DNA from: an uncultured Ruminococcus sp. | GTDB lineage: Bacteria; Bacillota; Clostridia; Oscillospirales; Acutalibacteraceae | Assembly: GCA_902803035.1 (NCBI GenBank) | Contig: CADCON010000115.1 | Coordinates: forward strand, 1 to 14,962 | Direction of reading: 5' to 3' | DNA: 14,962 bases | In this document: positions 1 to 7,435 of the stretch, one piece after another | Position numbering within the stretch: position 1 is the stretch's first letter | Layout: each line of letters starts with the position of its first letter | Program-made: the position numbers and the translations under genes | Notes under the pieces: model-generated | Seen by the model: the letters and a program-made list of their open reading frames with translations, nothing else | Told to the model about the DNA's origin: nothing | Database searches by the model: none

Positions 1-334
1 CGCCCTGCCGCTCGAATCGTCCGGTGTCCCGGCGTTCGGGATTTCTCTCGCCGCCCTGCCGCTCCGCCGTCTGCTGGCTGCGGAGCTGTTCGCGGGGATC
101 GTACTGCCGGCGCGGCATCGAGTCCGGAAGATCGATCTGCACATCGCCCCTTCGGGATTCCTGCCCCTGACGGTACGGGCCGGGCGACGAATAGCGATCC
201 TCGCGGCGGTCGTCATAGCCGCCCGGACGCTGCTGTCTGCGGTAGTCGGGCGCAGGCGGTCTCTGGGGATTCCTGCGGAACGTCTGCTGACCCTGCGGCT
301 GATTATCCGGATTATGACGGTTGTTTCTGTCCAA
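1..334 (-). CDS. Arg/Gln/Pro-rich low-complexity protein, N-terminal part (runs off the left edge)
   Basis: An open frame runs leftward from a TTG codon at 334-332 to the window edge, about 111 codons with no stop. The start is chosen because a GGAGG lies 8 nt upstream; the nearby ATG reads into a stop after nine codons. The peptide begins LDRNNRHNPDNQPQGQQ (first residue read as Met) and is very rich in Arg, Gln, Pro, Gly, Asp and Tyr, with no hydrophobic stretch, so it is almost certainly disordered and soluble. Such tails often precede a membrane segment or catalytic domain in cell-envelope proteins of Bacillota, but nothing visible identifies the family, so no function is assigned. It diverges from the nagA operon. 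Confidence is good that this is a gene and nil on function. Confidence 0.7.
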   Translation of the reverse strand, partial: MDRNNRHNPDNQPQGQQTFRRNPQRPPAPDYRRQQRPGGYDDRREDRYSSPGPYRQGQESRRGDVQIDLPDSMPRRQYDPREQLRSQQTAERQGGERNPERRDTGRFERQG

Positions 335-399
335 TGACCATTCCTCCGTATCAAACTGCATAAAATAACACATTTAATCTATCATTAAAATATTAACTC

Positions 400-408
400 A
401 TTATAACA
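400..408 (-). promoter_or_regulatory. Extended -10 promoter for the leftward gene 1-334
   Basis: Reading leftward, TGtTATAAT is a perfect -10 hexamer with the TGn extension. The -35 position, 17 bp upstream, has only a poor match (TAAAAA), which an extended -10 tolerates. The transcript would have a leader of about 60 AT-rich nt before the TTG start. Confidence 0.5.
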
Positions 409-475
409 ATACCATAAAGATATTTTTACGGAGCCGATATTTCTCAGGAAAATCGGAAAATAAGCGTTTTCTCCA

Positions 476-504
476 TTGAATTGGTGTGGAAAATATGATA
501 CAAT
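476..504 (+). promoter_or_regulatory. Sigma-A type promoter of the nagA operon
   Basis: TTGAAT (476-481), a 17-bp spacer and TACAAT (499-504). It lies about 35 bp upstream of the nagA start, leaving a short leader that contains a G-rich ribosome site (GGGGGA, 527-532). Confidence 0.65.
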
Positions 505-539
505 GATTCTATTATCAGCCAAAAAAGGGGGATGGCGGG

Positions 540-1658
540 TTGCTTTACAAAAACGGACTGGTTGTGACGCCGGATTTCACCCTCAGGGAAGCGGATGTGC
601 GGGTGTCCAAGGGCATTATCGCCGAGATTCTTCCGCCCGGCGCGGTGAGCGACGGCGAGGGGGAAACCGACCTGAAGGGGAACATTCTCGCGCCCGGTTT
701 CATTGAAATGCACATTCACGGCTGCGCGGGGACTGATTTCAGCTCCGACCCGGACACCGCCGGCTGTCTGGAAACCATGAGCCGGTATCTGGCGTCGCGG
801 GGCGTGGCAGCCTTTGCGCCCGCCGCGATGACCATGGACTTCGCCGCTCTCCGCGGTCTGATGGAACGCTACCGCGCGGTTTCGGTCAATCCGTTGTGCG
901 GCGCGGCGCTGGCGGGCATTTATCTGGAGGGACCGTTTCTCTCCGCCGCCCGCTGCGCCGCCCAGCCACCGGAATACATCATCCCGCCTGACATCGGCAG
1001 GCTGCGGGAGCTTCAGAAGTGCAGCGGCGGGAATATCCGGGTGGTCTGCGTGGCTCCCGAAGCGGAGGGCGCGACGGAATTCATCCGGCAGGCGGCGGAA
1101 ATCTGCCGCGTGTCAGCCGCGCACACCGCCGCGGATTACGACGTGGGCGTGAAGGCGATTGAGGCGGGCGTCTCCTGCGCGACCCATCTTTACAACGCCA
1201 TGAACGACCCCACCCGCCGCCAGCCCGGCATCGCCGGCGCGCTGCTGGAGAGCGGGTGCTTCTGCGAGCTGATCTGCGACGGGGTACACATTCATCCCGC
1301 CATCATCAGGCTGACCTACCGGATCATCGGCGCGGAAAGGCTCTGCATTGTGTCTGACGCAATGGCGGCCGCGGGGCTGGGGAACGGCAGCTTCTCCCTT
1401 GGCACGAGAAGGGTCACCGTCCGGGGCAGCCGCGCGCAGCTCAGCGACGGCTCCCTCGCCGGGTCGGTGACAGATGTGCGCGCCGGCTTCTTGCAAGCGG
1501 TCGGATTCGGCATTCCCCCGCTGGACGCGCTGCGGGCGGCGACGCTCAATCCCGCCCGCGCGCTGGGCATCGACGGGACGCTCGGCACGATAGAAGCCGG
1601 CAAGTCCGCGCGCGTTCAGGTGCTGGACCGTGAAATCTTCATTAACGCATCGAGGTGA
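540..1658 (+). CDS. nagA: N-acetylglucosamine-6-phosphate deacetylase
   Basis: NagA removes acetate from N-acetylglucosamine-6-phosphate in the cytoplasm, giving glucosamine-6-phosphate for wall synthesis or glycolysis. The 372-aa product has the usual family length and motifs in order: the metal-binding HxH in APGFIEMHIHG (His58, His60), YLEGPF with metal ligand Glu130, AAHT (His195), ATHLYNAMN (His216), DGVHIHP (about 247-253) and the catalytic aspartate in SDAM (Asp273), then a C-terminal beta region (NPARALGI, GTIEAGKSA). It uses a TTG start 7 nt after a G-rich ribosome site; an overlapping ATG at 532 is out of frame and stops quickly. Its stop overlaps the next start by 4 nt, so the two genes are probably translationally coupled. 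No nagB or sugar transporter lies beside it, which suggests recycling of wall or scavenged amino sugars rather than a dedicated uptake operon (inference). Confidence 0.95.
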   Translation: MLYKNGLVVTPDFTLREADVRVSKGIIAEILPPGAVSDGEGETDLKGNILAPGFIEMHIHGCAGTDFSSDPDTAGCLETMSRYLASRGVAAFAPAAMTMDFAALRGLMERYRAVSVNPLCGAALAGIYLEGPFLSAARCAAQPPEYIIPPDIGRLRELQKCSGGNIRVVCVAPEAEGATEFIRQAAEICRVSAAHTAADYDVGVKAIEAGVSCATHLYNAMNDPTRRQPGIAGALLESGCFCELICDGVHIHPAIIRLTYRIIGAERLCIVSDAMAAAGLGNGSFSLGTRRVTVRGSRAQLSDGSLAGSVTDVRAGFLQAVGFGIPPLDALRAATLNPARALGIDGTLGTIEAGKSARVQVLDREIFINASR

Positions 1659-2929
1659 TCGTTATCAAAACCGCGTTTGAAACAGACATCGCCGTCATCG
1701 GCGGCGGCGCGTCCGGGCTTGCGGCAGCCGTTGCCGCCGGAAGAGAGGGCGGCGGGCTTTCCATCGCCGTCTTCGACGCGCAGCCGCGCTGCGGCAGGAA
1801 GCTGCTCGCCACCGGCAACGGCAGGTGCAATCTCACCAACCGCGCGGCGGAGCCTTCCGTTTACCACACCGACGACAGGCAGGCCCTCCGCCGGGTTTTC
1901 AGCGGCGTGAATGTCAGCGATACGCTCACATTTTTTGAAAACATCGGACTGATCTGCCGCGAAGAGGAGGAAGGCAGAATCTATCCCTCCTGCGGTCAGG
2001 CGTCGGCCGTGCTGGATATGCTCCGGCTGGAGCTTTCCCGTCTGGGCGTCGCCGAGGTCTGCGGCTGCCGGGTGGAAAGCATCCGCCGCGAAGGCAGCCG
2101 CTTCGTCATGCAAAGTCCGCTGGGTGCCATCACCGCCCGATGCGTGATCATCGCCTGCGGCGGCAGGGCGGCTCCCCATCTCGGCGGCGTGGACTGGGGC
2201 TATGAATTAGTGCGCTCGCTCGGCCATTCCTCCACCCGGGTGCAGCCCTCCCTCTGTCCCCTTCCCGTGGATTCGCCCCATCTCAGCTCGCTCAAGGGCA
2301 TCCGCGCCCACGCGAAGGCGTCCCTTCTGGAGGGGAACAGCCCGGTGGCCTCCGATGAGGGGGAAGTGCAGTTCGGGGACAAATGGCTGTCGGGCATCGT
2401 GATTTTCCAGCTTTCGTCGGCAGCGGCGGCGGGCATCCGGGGGGAATGCGCCGTGGAGCTGGATATGCTGCCCGAAAAACCCGATCAGGAGCTGGCGTCG
2501 CTGCTGCAGGCGCGCCGGGTGCTTCTCTCCCATCTCACGCTGGAAAACTTCCTCACCGGCGTATTCAACAAGCGGGTGGGAATGTGCCTTCTCAAGCAGG
2601 CGGGATTATCTCCCCTGTCGCGGCCTGTCGCCGGACTCAGCGATTCCGACCTTGAACGGATCGCCGGCGTGATCCGGCGCTGGCGTTTCCCGGTCAGCGG
2701 AAAGCCCTCCTGGAACAGCGCGCAGGTGACAAGCGGCGGCGTTCCGCTCGCTGAATTCGACGGCATGACCATGCAGTCCCGGAAGTGCCGGGGGCTTTTT
2801 GCCGCGGGCGAAGTGCTGAATGTGGACGGCGTCTGCGGCGGATTCAATCTGCAATGGGCGTGGAGCAGCGGCATTCTCGCGGGAAGAGCCGCCCACGCCT
2901 GCGCCGCGTCGCAAAGCGCCGGCCAATGA
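1655..2929 (+). CDS. BaiN/HI0933-family FAD-dependent oxidoreductase
   Basis: A 424-aa cytosolic flavoprotein. A Rossmann FAD-binding motif IGGGASG sits near residues 15-21, followed by the family signature GRKLLATGNGRCNLTN (about 47-62). A second signature near the C-terminus, AGEVLNVDGVCGGFNLQWAW (384-403), closes the FAD site. GDKWLSGIVIFQLSS lies in the middle insertion. The family is annotated HI0933-like, BaiN or aminoacetone oxidase. BaiN itself reduces bile-acid intermediates in bile-acid-converting clostridia, but most members have no known substrate, so bile-acid activity should not be assumed. It begins at a GTG that overlaps the nagA stop. That GTG lies inside a perfect Shine-Dalgarno sequence (GAGGTGATC), and an upstream in-frame TAA at 1643-1645 rules out a longer protein. 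It lies 24 nt upstream of another flavoprotein gene. Confidence 0.9.
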   Translation: MIVIKTAFETDIAVIGGGASGLAAAVAAGREGGGLSIAVFDAQPRCGRKLLATGNGRCNLTNRAAEPSVYHTDDRQALRRVFSGVNVSDTLTFFENIGLICREEEEGRIYPSCGQASAVLDMLRLELSRLGVAEVCGCRVESIRREGSRFVMQSPLGAITARCVIIACGGRAAPHLGGVDWGYELVRSLGHSSTRVQPSLCPLPVDSPHLSSLKGIRAHAKASLLEGNSPVASDEGEVQFGDKWLSGIVIFQLSSAAAAGIRGECAVELDMLPEKPDQELASLLQARRVLLSHLTLENFLTGVFNKRVGMCLLKQAGLSPLSRPVAGLSDSDLERIAGVIRRWRFPVSGKPSWNSAQVTSGGVPLAEFDGMTMQSRKCRGLFAAGEVLNVDGVCGGFNLQWAWSSGILAGRAAHACAASQSAGQ

Positions 2930-2953
2930 ACGATCATGAAAAACGAAAGCTGA

Positions 2954-4561
2954 ATGCCTATGCTGATTGTATCTGAAATCAAAGTCCCGATTGAGGACAT
3001 GAATATGCATTACATCACGCGAGCCGTCGCCGGCATCCTGAAAATTCCGGCAGAAGCACTTCGCTCGGTACGGCTTGCGAAAAAATCCGTGGACGCCCGC
3101 AAAAAGGACAACGTGCATTTCGTCTGTTCCGCCGAATGCGAACTCAGAAGCCCCGCGGCGGAAAAGCGCATTCTGGCGCGCGGTCTTCGCAATGTAACGG
3201 TCTCCGCGCCGTATGTCTTCCGCGTGGAAAAGACCGCGCCCCACCCGGTTCGTCCGATTGTCGTGGGGAGCGGTCCGGCGGGGCTGTTTGCCGCGCTGGT
3301 GCTGGCAATGGCGGGGCTCAGTCCCATCATTCTCGAACGCGGCGGCGACGTCCGCAGCAGGCGCGCCGCCGTGGAACGCTATTTCAGCGGCGGGGAGCTT
3401 GACGCCGACAGCAATATCCAATTCGGCGAAGGCGGCGCGGGCGCGTTCTCCGACGGCAAGCTCACCACCGGCACCAAGGACAAGCGGATCCGGTTCGTGC
3501 TGGAGCAATTCGTCAGCGCGGGGGCGAGCGAGGACATTCTCTTCAACGCCAGGCCGCACATCGGCACCGACGTTCTCATGAACGTGCTTGTCAATCTCAG
3601 GAGCCGCATCACTTCTCTGGGCGGCGAATACCGCTTCCACACCCGTCTGGACGACATCACGGTCAGCGGCGGAAGGCTGCGCTCGGTCACGGTGTCGCGC
3701 GACGGCATTGCGGAGGAGCTGGAAGCGGGTCATCTCATTCTCGCCACCGGGCATTCCGCCCGCGACACCTTCGCAATGCTGCACCGCAGAGGCATTCCCA
3801 TGACGGCCAAGCCCTTCGCGGTCGGGGCGAGAATCGAGCATCCGCAGAGCGTCATCAACGCCGCGCAGTACGGCTCCTTCAGCGAAAAAAGCGGGCTGCC
3901 CGCCGCGGATTACAAGCTGGCGGTTCATCTGCCGGGCGGAAGAGGGGTCTATACCTTCTGTATGTGTCCCGGCGGCTACGTGGTCGCGGCGGCGAGCGAG
4001 CCGGAGAGCGTGGTGACCAACGGCATGAGCCTTTTTGCCCGGGACGGAGTCAACGCCAACAGCGCGCTTCTGGTGGGGGTGGATCCCTCCGACTTCGGCA
4101 GCGATCACCCGCTGGCGGGCATTGAATTCCAGCGCGGAATCGAGCGGGCCGCCTATGCCTTCACGGGCAGCAGCCGCGCGCCGGCTCAGCTTGTGGGAGA
4201 TTTCCTCGCCGGCAGACCCTCGACCGGCTTCGGCAGCACAATGCCCACCTACCGCCCCTCGGTGGTTCCCGGAGATATCGCCTGCTGCCTGCCGGAATTC
4301 GTCACCGAAGCCATGAAGGCGGGCATTGTGCTGATGGACAGGAAGCTCGCGGGCTTTGCCGCTCCCGACGCCGTTCTGACCGCGCCGGAAACGCGCAGCA
4401 GTTCCCCGGTGCGGATTCTCCGCGACGAAAGCCTTCAGTCGCCCGCCGCCGCCGGACTTTACCCCTGCGGCGAGGGCGCGGGATACGCGGGCGGCATCAT
4501 GTCGGCGGCGACAGACGGCATAAAATGCGCGCTGAAAATTCTCGGACAGGACGACGATTGA
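2954..4561 (+). CDS. COG2509-type FAD-dependent dehydrogenase
   Basis: A 535-aa flavoprotein of a widespread but biochemically uncharacterised family. An N-terminal domain of about 95 residues precedes the Rossmann FAD-binding motif VVGSGPAGLFAA (103-114). The family hallmark NIQFGEGGAGAFSDGKL lies at 154-170, with TTGTKDKR just after. Further blocks are ATGHSARDTF, KPFAVGARIEHPQ, YTFCMCPGG and the C-terminal FAD-contacting stretch YPCGEGAGYAGGIMSAA. The reaction is unknown; the fold predicts NAD(P)H- or substrate-linked redox chemistry. The ATG at 2954 is used, but the ribosome site before it is weak (GAAAGC region), and the ATG at 2960 is equally possible. It is the last gene of the nagA operon and is followed by a terminator. 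Two unrelated flavoproteins in tandem behind nagA suggest shared expression more than one pathway. Confidence 0.9.
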   Translation: MPMLIVSEIKVPIEDMNMHYITRAVAGILKIPAEALRSVRLAKKSVDARKKDNVHFVCSAECELRSPAAEKRILARGLRNVTVSAPYVFRVEKTAPHPVRPIVVGSGPAGLFAALVLAMAGLSPIILERGGDVRSRRAAVERYFSGGELDADSNIQFGEGGAGAFSDGKLTTGTKDKRIRFVLEQFVSAGASEDILFNARPHIGTDVLMNVLVNLRSRITSLGGEYRFHTRLDDITVSGGRLRSVTVSRDGIAEELEAGHLILATGHSARDTFAMLHRRGIPMTAKPFAVGARIEHPQSVINAAQYGSFSEKSGLPAADYKLAVHLPGGRGVYTFCMCPGGYVVAAASEPESVVTNGMSLFARDGVNANSALLVGVDPSDFGSDHPLAGIEFQRGIERAAYAFTGSSRAPAQLVGDFLAGRPSTGFGSTMPTYRPSVVPGDIACCLPEFVTEAMKAGIVLMDRKLAGFAAPDAVLTAPETRSSSPVRILRDESLQSPAAAGLYPCGEGAGYAGGIMSAATDGIKCALKILGQDDD

Positions 4562-4591
4562 ATTTTTTCCCGGAAAAGACACACCAACGCA

Positions 4592-4630
4592 AAAAAAGCA
4601 CCGAAAAGCCATTTTCCGGTGCTTTTTTCT
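4592..4630. terminator. Bidirectional terminator between convergent genes
   Basis: AAAAAGCACCG-AAAA and its complement TTTTCCGGTGCTTTTTT pair around a GCCAT loop with one bulged G. An A-run on the left and T-run on the right make it work in both directions. It ends the nagA operon and, on the other strand, the gene 4733-5920, whose stop lies about 100 nt away. Confidence 0.85.
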
Positions 4631-4732
4631 TCTGTTCAGAACGAATCAGGTCCCTCCGAACGCCCTTCAGGAAAAGCAGGAAGAGGCACAACGCAGCCTC
4701 CGCCTGTCATTCCGGGTCAAAGTTCCTCCGTA

Positions 4733-5920
4733 TCACTGAAGATCGTAGGTATAAGACTGGGATTTGGTATCGCCCTTGACGATAACGTGCATTTTCATCC
4801 TGAGGAAATCATAAAGAACAATGTACAGCGTGCCGTATTGGTCTGTGCCGGCATGATATTCGTCCACCGTCTTCATGGGGCGCACTTTGTCAGTCATGAG
4901 CAGCTCCATGTAAGCGGGAGCCTGACCGAGTCCGCTGTCGTAGGAATTGGTGAGATCCCTGTCGAAAACCGTATAGAGCGTGTCTTCCTCATATCTGTTG
5001 CTGTAATCCTTTTCCGCCGCTCTCAAAGAAGGGTCTTCCATTCTGTTGGTGCAGATCTGATGGAAAACACCGCTTTTGTGGTAGATAACAGACATGGAAC
5101 CGCCGACATACTCGATGATCGCGCTCTTGCCTTTCTTCTCGGAAATGAAGAACTGGTAGGTGCCGCAGCTGAAGTCGATGTCATAATCCTTGAGCAGGTC
5201 GATCGCGCTGTCAACGGTAGCCACGCGGTCGAGCATCAGGCGGATCGCCATGAAGGGGGTGATATTGACCAACGACGTATCCTTGCAGTCGGCAGTCGGG
5301 CAGGAAATCAGCGACGCGCCGAAAAGCTCCGAATTGATGCCCTCCGAAACACAGTAGGTGGCGGCGACGGTCTGGAAGGTGTTGCTGACCCAGGGATCAA
5401 TATCCTGTCCGGAAAGCATTCCCACGTCCGACATATCAATGAGATTCCACGACTTATAGCCGTTCTCCGGCTTGGCAATCACCATGAGGACAGGCGCGTC
5501 ATAGGAATTGTAAATGCGTCCTCTCATATAATCAGCGGTAAAGGATCTCCCGTAGAACGCAAGGGAGCCTTTGGTGAAATAATCATTCTTGTATTCTCCG
5601 GGAAGCGCGTCGGAAAAGACCTTGAAAAACTTTTTCTTATAGAAATCGATCATCGCGCCGTTATCGGGCACTTCTCTGTTTGCCATGTCGGAATAGTCAA
5701 AATTCTCGTAGGTCATGGTGTAATACGGCTGATCGCTGATCTTCTTGAGCGTGGTAAGGGCGGCCATTTCGCTTGCGCCGACAAGGCAGAGATAAACCAG
5801 CAGTCCCGCCGCGATGACAAGAATGACCAGAATGGTCCACAGCAGGAAGGTCTTGACCTTCTGCGCGAATGTCTTCTGCCTGATAATAGGCACGCCGCTG
5901 TCGTTTAATTGAACATTCAT
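4733..5920 (-). CDS. Membrane-anchored Ntn-hydrolase-like protein (linear amide C-N hydrolase family), active site apparently altered
   Basis: A 395-aa protein with a short cytosolic N-terminus, one membrane helix (about 24-46) and an extracytoplasmic domain. The domain resembles choloylglycine hydrolase/penicillin acylase-like linear amide hydrolases: KPENGYKSWNLIDMS (about 150-164), SEGINSELFGASL (192-204), PFMAIRLMLDRVATVDSAID (222-241), FFISEKKGKSAIIEYV (257-272) and a C-terminal GTLYIVLYD. The family needs a nucleophilic Cys in a C-[ST]-x-F block before GRNxD. The matching stretch here is G-S119-L-A-F...G-R135-I-Y-N138, placing Ser at the nucleophile and Asn at the catalytic Asp. It may be a pseudoenzyme, a binding protein or a serine Ntn-hydrolase (inference from an alignment by eye). 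Active family members are usually made by autoprocessing or Met removal, which a buried Ser119 after a membrane anchor would complicate. The ATG has GGAGG 7 nt upstream. It is monocistronic. Confidence 0.75.
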   Translation of the reverse strand: MNVQLNDSGVPIIRQKTFAQKVKTFLLWTILVILVIAAGLLVYLCLVGASEMAALTTLKKISDQPYYTMTYENFDYSDMANREVPDNGAMIDFYKKKFFKVFSDALPGEYKNDYFTKGSLAFYGRSFTADYMRGRIYNSYDAPVLMVIAKPENGYKSWNLIDMSDVGMLSGQDIDPWVSNTFQTVAATYCVSEGINSELFGASLISCPTADCKDTSLVNITPFMAIRLMLDRVATVDSAIDLLKDYDIDFSCGTYQFFISEKKGKSAIIEYVGGSMSVIYHKSGVFHQICTNRMEDPSLRAAEKDYSNRYEEDTLYTVFDRDLTNSYDSGLGQAPAYMELLMTDKVRPMKTVDEYHAGTDQYGTLYIVLYDFLRMKMHVIVKGDTKSQSYTYDLQ

Positions 5921-5958
5921 GATAATTCCTCCGTCTGTTTTCTGAATTATTCATATAT

Positions 5959-5987
5959 ATTTAACCATATTCTTCATTGAAAGTCAA
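5959..5987 (-). promoter_or_regulatory. Promoter of the Ntn-hydrolase-like gene
   Basis: Reading leftward: TTGACT (5987-5982), a 17-bp spacer, then TTAAAT (5964-5959). It sits about 40 bp upstream of the GGAGG-preceded ATG at 5920. Confidence 0.65.
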
Positions 5988-6031
5988 TTGTTTTTTTGTC
6001 GTCTGCACTGAATTTGTTTACAAAATAGCAG

Positions 6032-6060
6032 TTGAATTAAGGGTTGGCGCATAATAATAT
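6032..6060 (+). promoter_or_regulatory. Promoter of the coaE operon
   Basis: TTGAAT (6032-6037), 17-bp spacer, TAATAT (6055-6060). It diverges from the promoter at 5959-5987, with 44 bp between the two -35 boxes. A second possible -10 (TATGAA, 6065-6070) has poor -35 spacing. Confidence 0.6.
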
Positions 6061-6104
6061 AGAATATGAAACAATGAATTCTTTCCGCGAACGGAGAATC
6101 GGCC

Positions 6105-6704
6105 ATGATTGTAGGCATTACAGGCCCCAGCGGGGCGGGCAAAAGCCTTGCGGTGGAGGAATTCGCCCGCCGGGGGTTTGACGTCATCGACGCCGACCGC
6201 GTCGCCCGCGAAATTGTCATGCCGGGTGAGCCCGCCCTGGACGCGCTCGCGGCAAGGTTCGGCGGGGATATCCTCCTTCCCGGCGGCGTCCTCGACAGGA
6301 AGCGGCTGGCGTCCCGCGCGTTTTCCACCCCCGAAAACACGCAGGCTCTCAACGGCATCACGCACGGCTTCATTCTGTCCCGCATGAAGGCAATGGCGGC
6401 GGCATCGGCAAAAGCCGGCCGGAACTGCCTGTACGACGCGCCCCTTCTGATTGAATCCGGTCTGCATGAGTCGTGCGACGTCTGTGTCGCCGTGACCGCC
6501 CCGGAGGAAGTGAGAATCAAGAGGCTCCTCCTGCGCGACGGCATCAGTCAGGCGGAAATCCGCGCAAGACTCAGCCGCCAGCACGACGACGCGTTCTACA
6601 CATCGGTATGCGATTACGTCATTGTCAACGACGGCGGCATTGACGCGCTCAGACGGAAGGCGGCGGCGGTGGCCGACGAAATACTCCGTCATGGCAAAAT
6701 CTGA
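6105..6704 (+). CDS. coaE: Dephospho-CoA kinase
   Basis: CoaE phosphorylates the 3'-hydroxyl of dephospho-CoA with ATP, the last step of coenzyme A synthesis, in the cytoplasm. The 199-aa length is normal. It begins with the P-loop ITGPSGAGKS (5-14), then DVIDADRVAREIV (26-38) with the conserved DAD for substrate and Mg binding, LNGITHGFI where most relatives have an LNxIxHP-like block, LYDAPLLIESGL (109-120), the lid region with RIKRLLLRDG, and RLSRQ (156-160). The ATG follows GGAG by 8 nt. The next gene starts 18 nt after the stop. A lytic transglycosylase directly after coaE is a familiar arrangement in Clostridia, so this pair is probably ancestral rather than acquired. Confidence 0.95.
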   Translation: MIVGITGPSGAGKSLAVEEFARRGFDVIDADRVAREIVMPGEPALDALAARFGGDILLPGGVLDRKRLASRAFSTPENTQALNGITHGFILSRMKAMAAASAKAGRNCLYDAPLLIESGLHESCDVCVAVTAPEEVRIKRLLLRDGISQAEIRARLSRQHDDAFYTSVCDYVIVNDGGIDALRRKAAAVADEILRHGKI

Positions 6705-6722
6705 CTTGAGGTGGACGGTTTC

Positions 6723-7349
6723 ATGGTGATCATCACAACCTGTTCTGTAAAACACGGGCTGCTGCGAAAGGTAGTCGCGCTGCTTCTGACCGTGCTGCTG
6801 ATCATCGGCGGCGCTTCCGCCGGCATCAGCGCGCTGAAGAAAAGGCTGTATCCCAAGGCCTATTCCGAATACGTCGAAAAATACTGCGCGCTTTACGGCA
6901 TTGACGTCAATCTCGCCTATGCCGTCATTCACACGGAGAGCGGATTTGACAGCCGCGCCGTTTCCCCCCTCGGCGCCTGCGGGCTGATGCAGCTCATGCC
7001 GGAAACCTTCGAATGGCTCCGCTCAAAGGACAAAGCGTGCGCGGAGCAATACAGCGACGTTTTTGACCCGGAGACCAACATCCGCTACGGGGTGCTGTTT
7101 CTGTCGCTGATTGAGAATCGCTTCGGCAACGAGCGTCTGGTGATTGCCGCCTACCACGCCGGCATGGGAAGGGTCAGTTCATGGCTGAGCGATTCCGCGC
7201 TGTCCAGCGACGGCAAATCCCTTCACACCATTCCGTTTTCCGACACGGAGCATTATGTCCGGAAGGTCGAGCGCACCAAGCGCATTTACGACGCCCTGTA
7301 CGCCGCCGAAGAAAACCGCGCCCAGCCGCTTTCGGTTTCCGGTTTCTGA
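6723..7349 (+). CDS. Membrane-anchored lytic transglycosylase (SLT domain)
   Basis: A 208-aa enzyme predicted to cleave peptidoglycan between MurNAc and GlcNAc, forming 1,6-anhydro ends. A hydrophobic segment (about 15-36) anchors it or acts as an uncleaved signal. The SLT domain follows: AVIHTESGFDSRAVSPLGA with catalytic Glu72, GLMQLMPET (88-96), NIRYGVLFL (119-127) and AAYHAGMGRVSSW (142-154), where His replaces the more usual Asn of AYNAG. A GTG at 6711 is in frame, but it lies within the ribosome site GAGGTGGA. The ATG at 6723, 7 nt after that site, is the better start. It is cotranscribed with coaE. Downstream the next promoter region contains a hairpin with a T-run that could end this transcript. 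Confidence 0.92.
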   Translation: MVIITTCSVKHGLLRKVVALLLTVLLIIGGASAGISALKKRLYPKAYSEYVEKYCALYGIDVNLAYAVIHTESGFDSRAVSPLGACGLMQLMPETFEWLRSKDKACAEQYSDVFDPETNIRYGVLFLSLIENRFGNERLVIAAYHAGMGRVSSWLSDSALSSDGKSLHTIPFSDTEHYVRKVERTKRIYDALYAAEENRAQPLSVSGF

Positions 7350-7380
7350 CGCATGAGCAGACGTCACGGATGGATAGCTA

Positions 7381-7409
7381 TTGACAAAATGACAAAATAA
7401 CGATATAAT
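7381..7409 (+). promoter_or_regulatory. Consensus sigma-A promoter of the DUF1836 gene
   Basis: TTGACA (7381-7386), exactly 17 bp, TATAAT (7404-7409): a perfect match to consensus. A tandem 8-bp repeat, TGACAAAA twice (7382-7389 and 7390-7397), covers the -35 and spacer. The -10 is inside the left arm of an inverted repeat. A promoter this strong for a regulator gene implies repression. Confidence 0.85.
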
Positions 7410-7435
7410 CTAATGGGAAATACCAGATTATATCG
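7401..7435. repeat. Perfect 11-bp inverted repeat over the -10 box, with T-run; operator and/or terminator
   Basis: CGATATAATCT (7401-7411) and AGATTATATCG (7425-7435) are exact complements separated by 13 nt. TTTTTATTTTT follows at 7436-7446. A transcript reading through from the lytic transglycosylase gene would carry both arms plus a U-run, a plausible weak terminator. A transcript starting from the local promoter (about 7416) would carry only the right arm and escape it. As DNA, the repeat spans the -10 and start site, where a repressor would block transcription. Confidence 0.7.

Noticed and set aside
433..457. Imperfect hairpin (CCGATATTTC / GGAAAATCGG) in the divergent region before nagA
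   Set aside because: It has a mismatch and a wobble, is not followed by a T-run, and lies upstream of both promoters' transcripts.
2606..4612. A 668-codon leftward open frame opposite the two flavoprotein genes
   Set aside because: It mirrors GC-rich codons of genes with clear family motifs; its own translation is Ala/Arg/His-rich, without recognisable domains or a ribosome site.
4667..4720. A 17-residue TTG-started leftward mini-frame just after the Ntn-hydrolase-like gene, preceded by GGAGG
   Set aside because: The ribosome-like site is only 4 nt from the TTG and the peptide is short and unconserved as far as can be told. The shared TGATACGGAGGAA string with the start region near 345 is probably coincidence.
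4619..5908. A 429-codon rightward open frame opposite the Ntn-hydrolase-like gene
   Set aside because: The leftward frame has a promoter, GGAGG, a membrane helix and family motifs; the rightward one has none and would begin inside the terminator.
6018..6932. A 304-codon leftward open frame opposite coaE
   Set aside because: coaE has all family motifs, and this frame crosses the divergent promoter region and has no domain.
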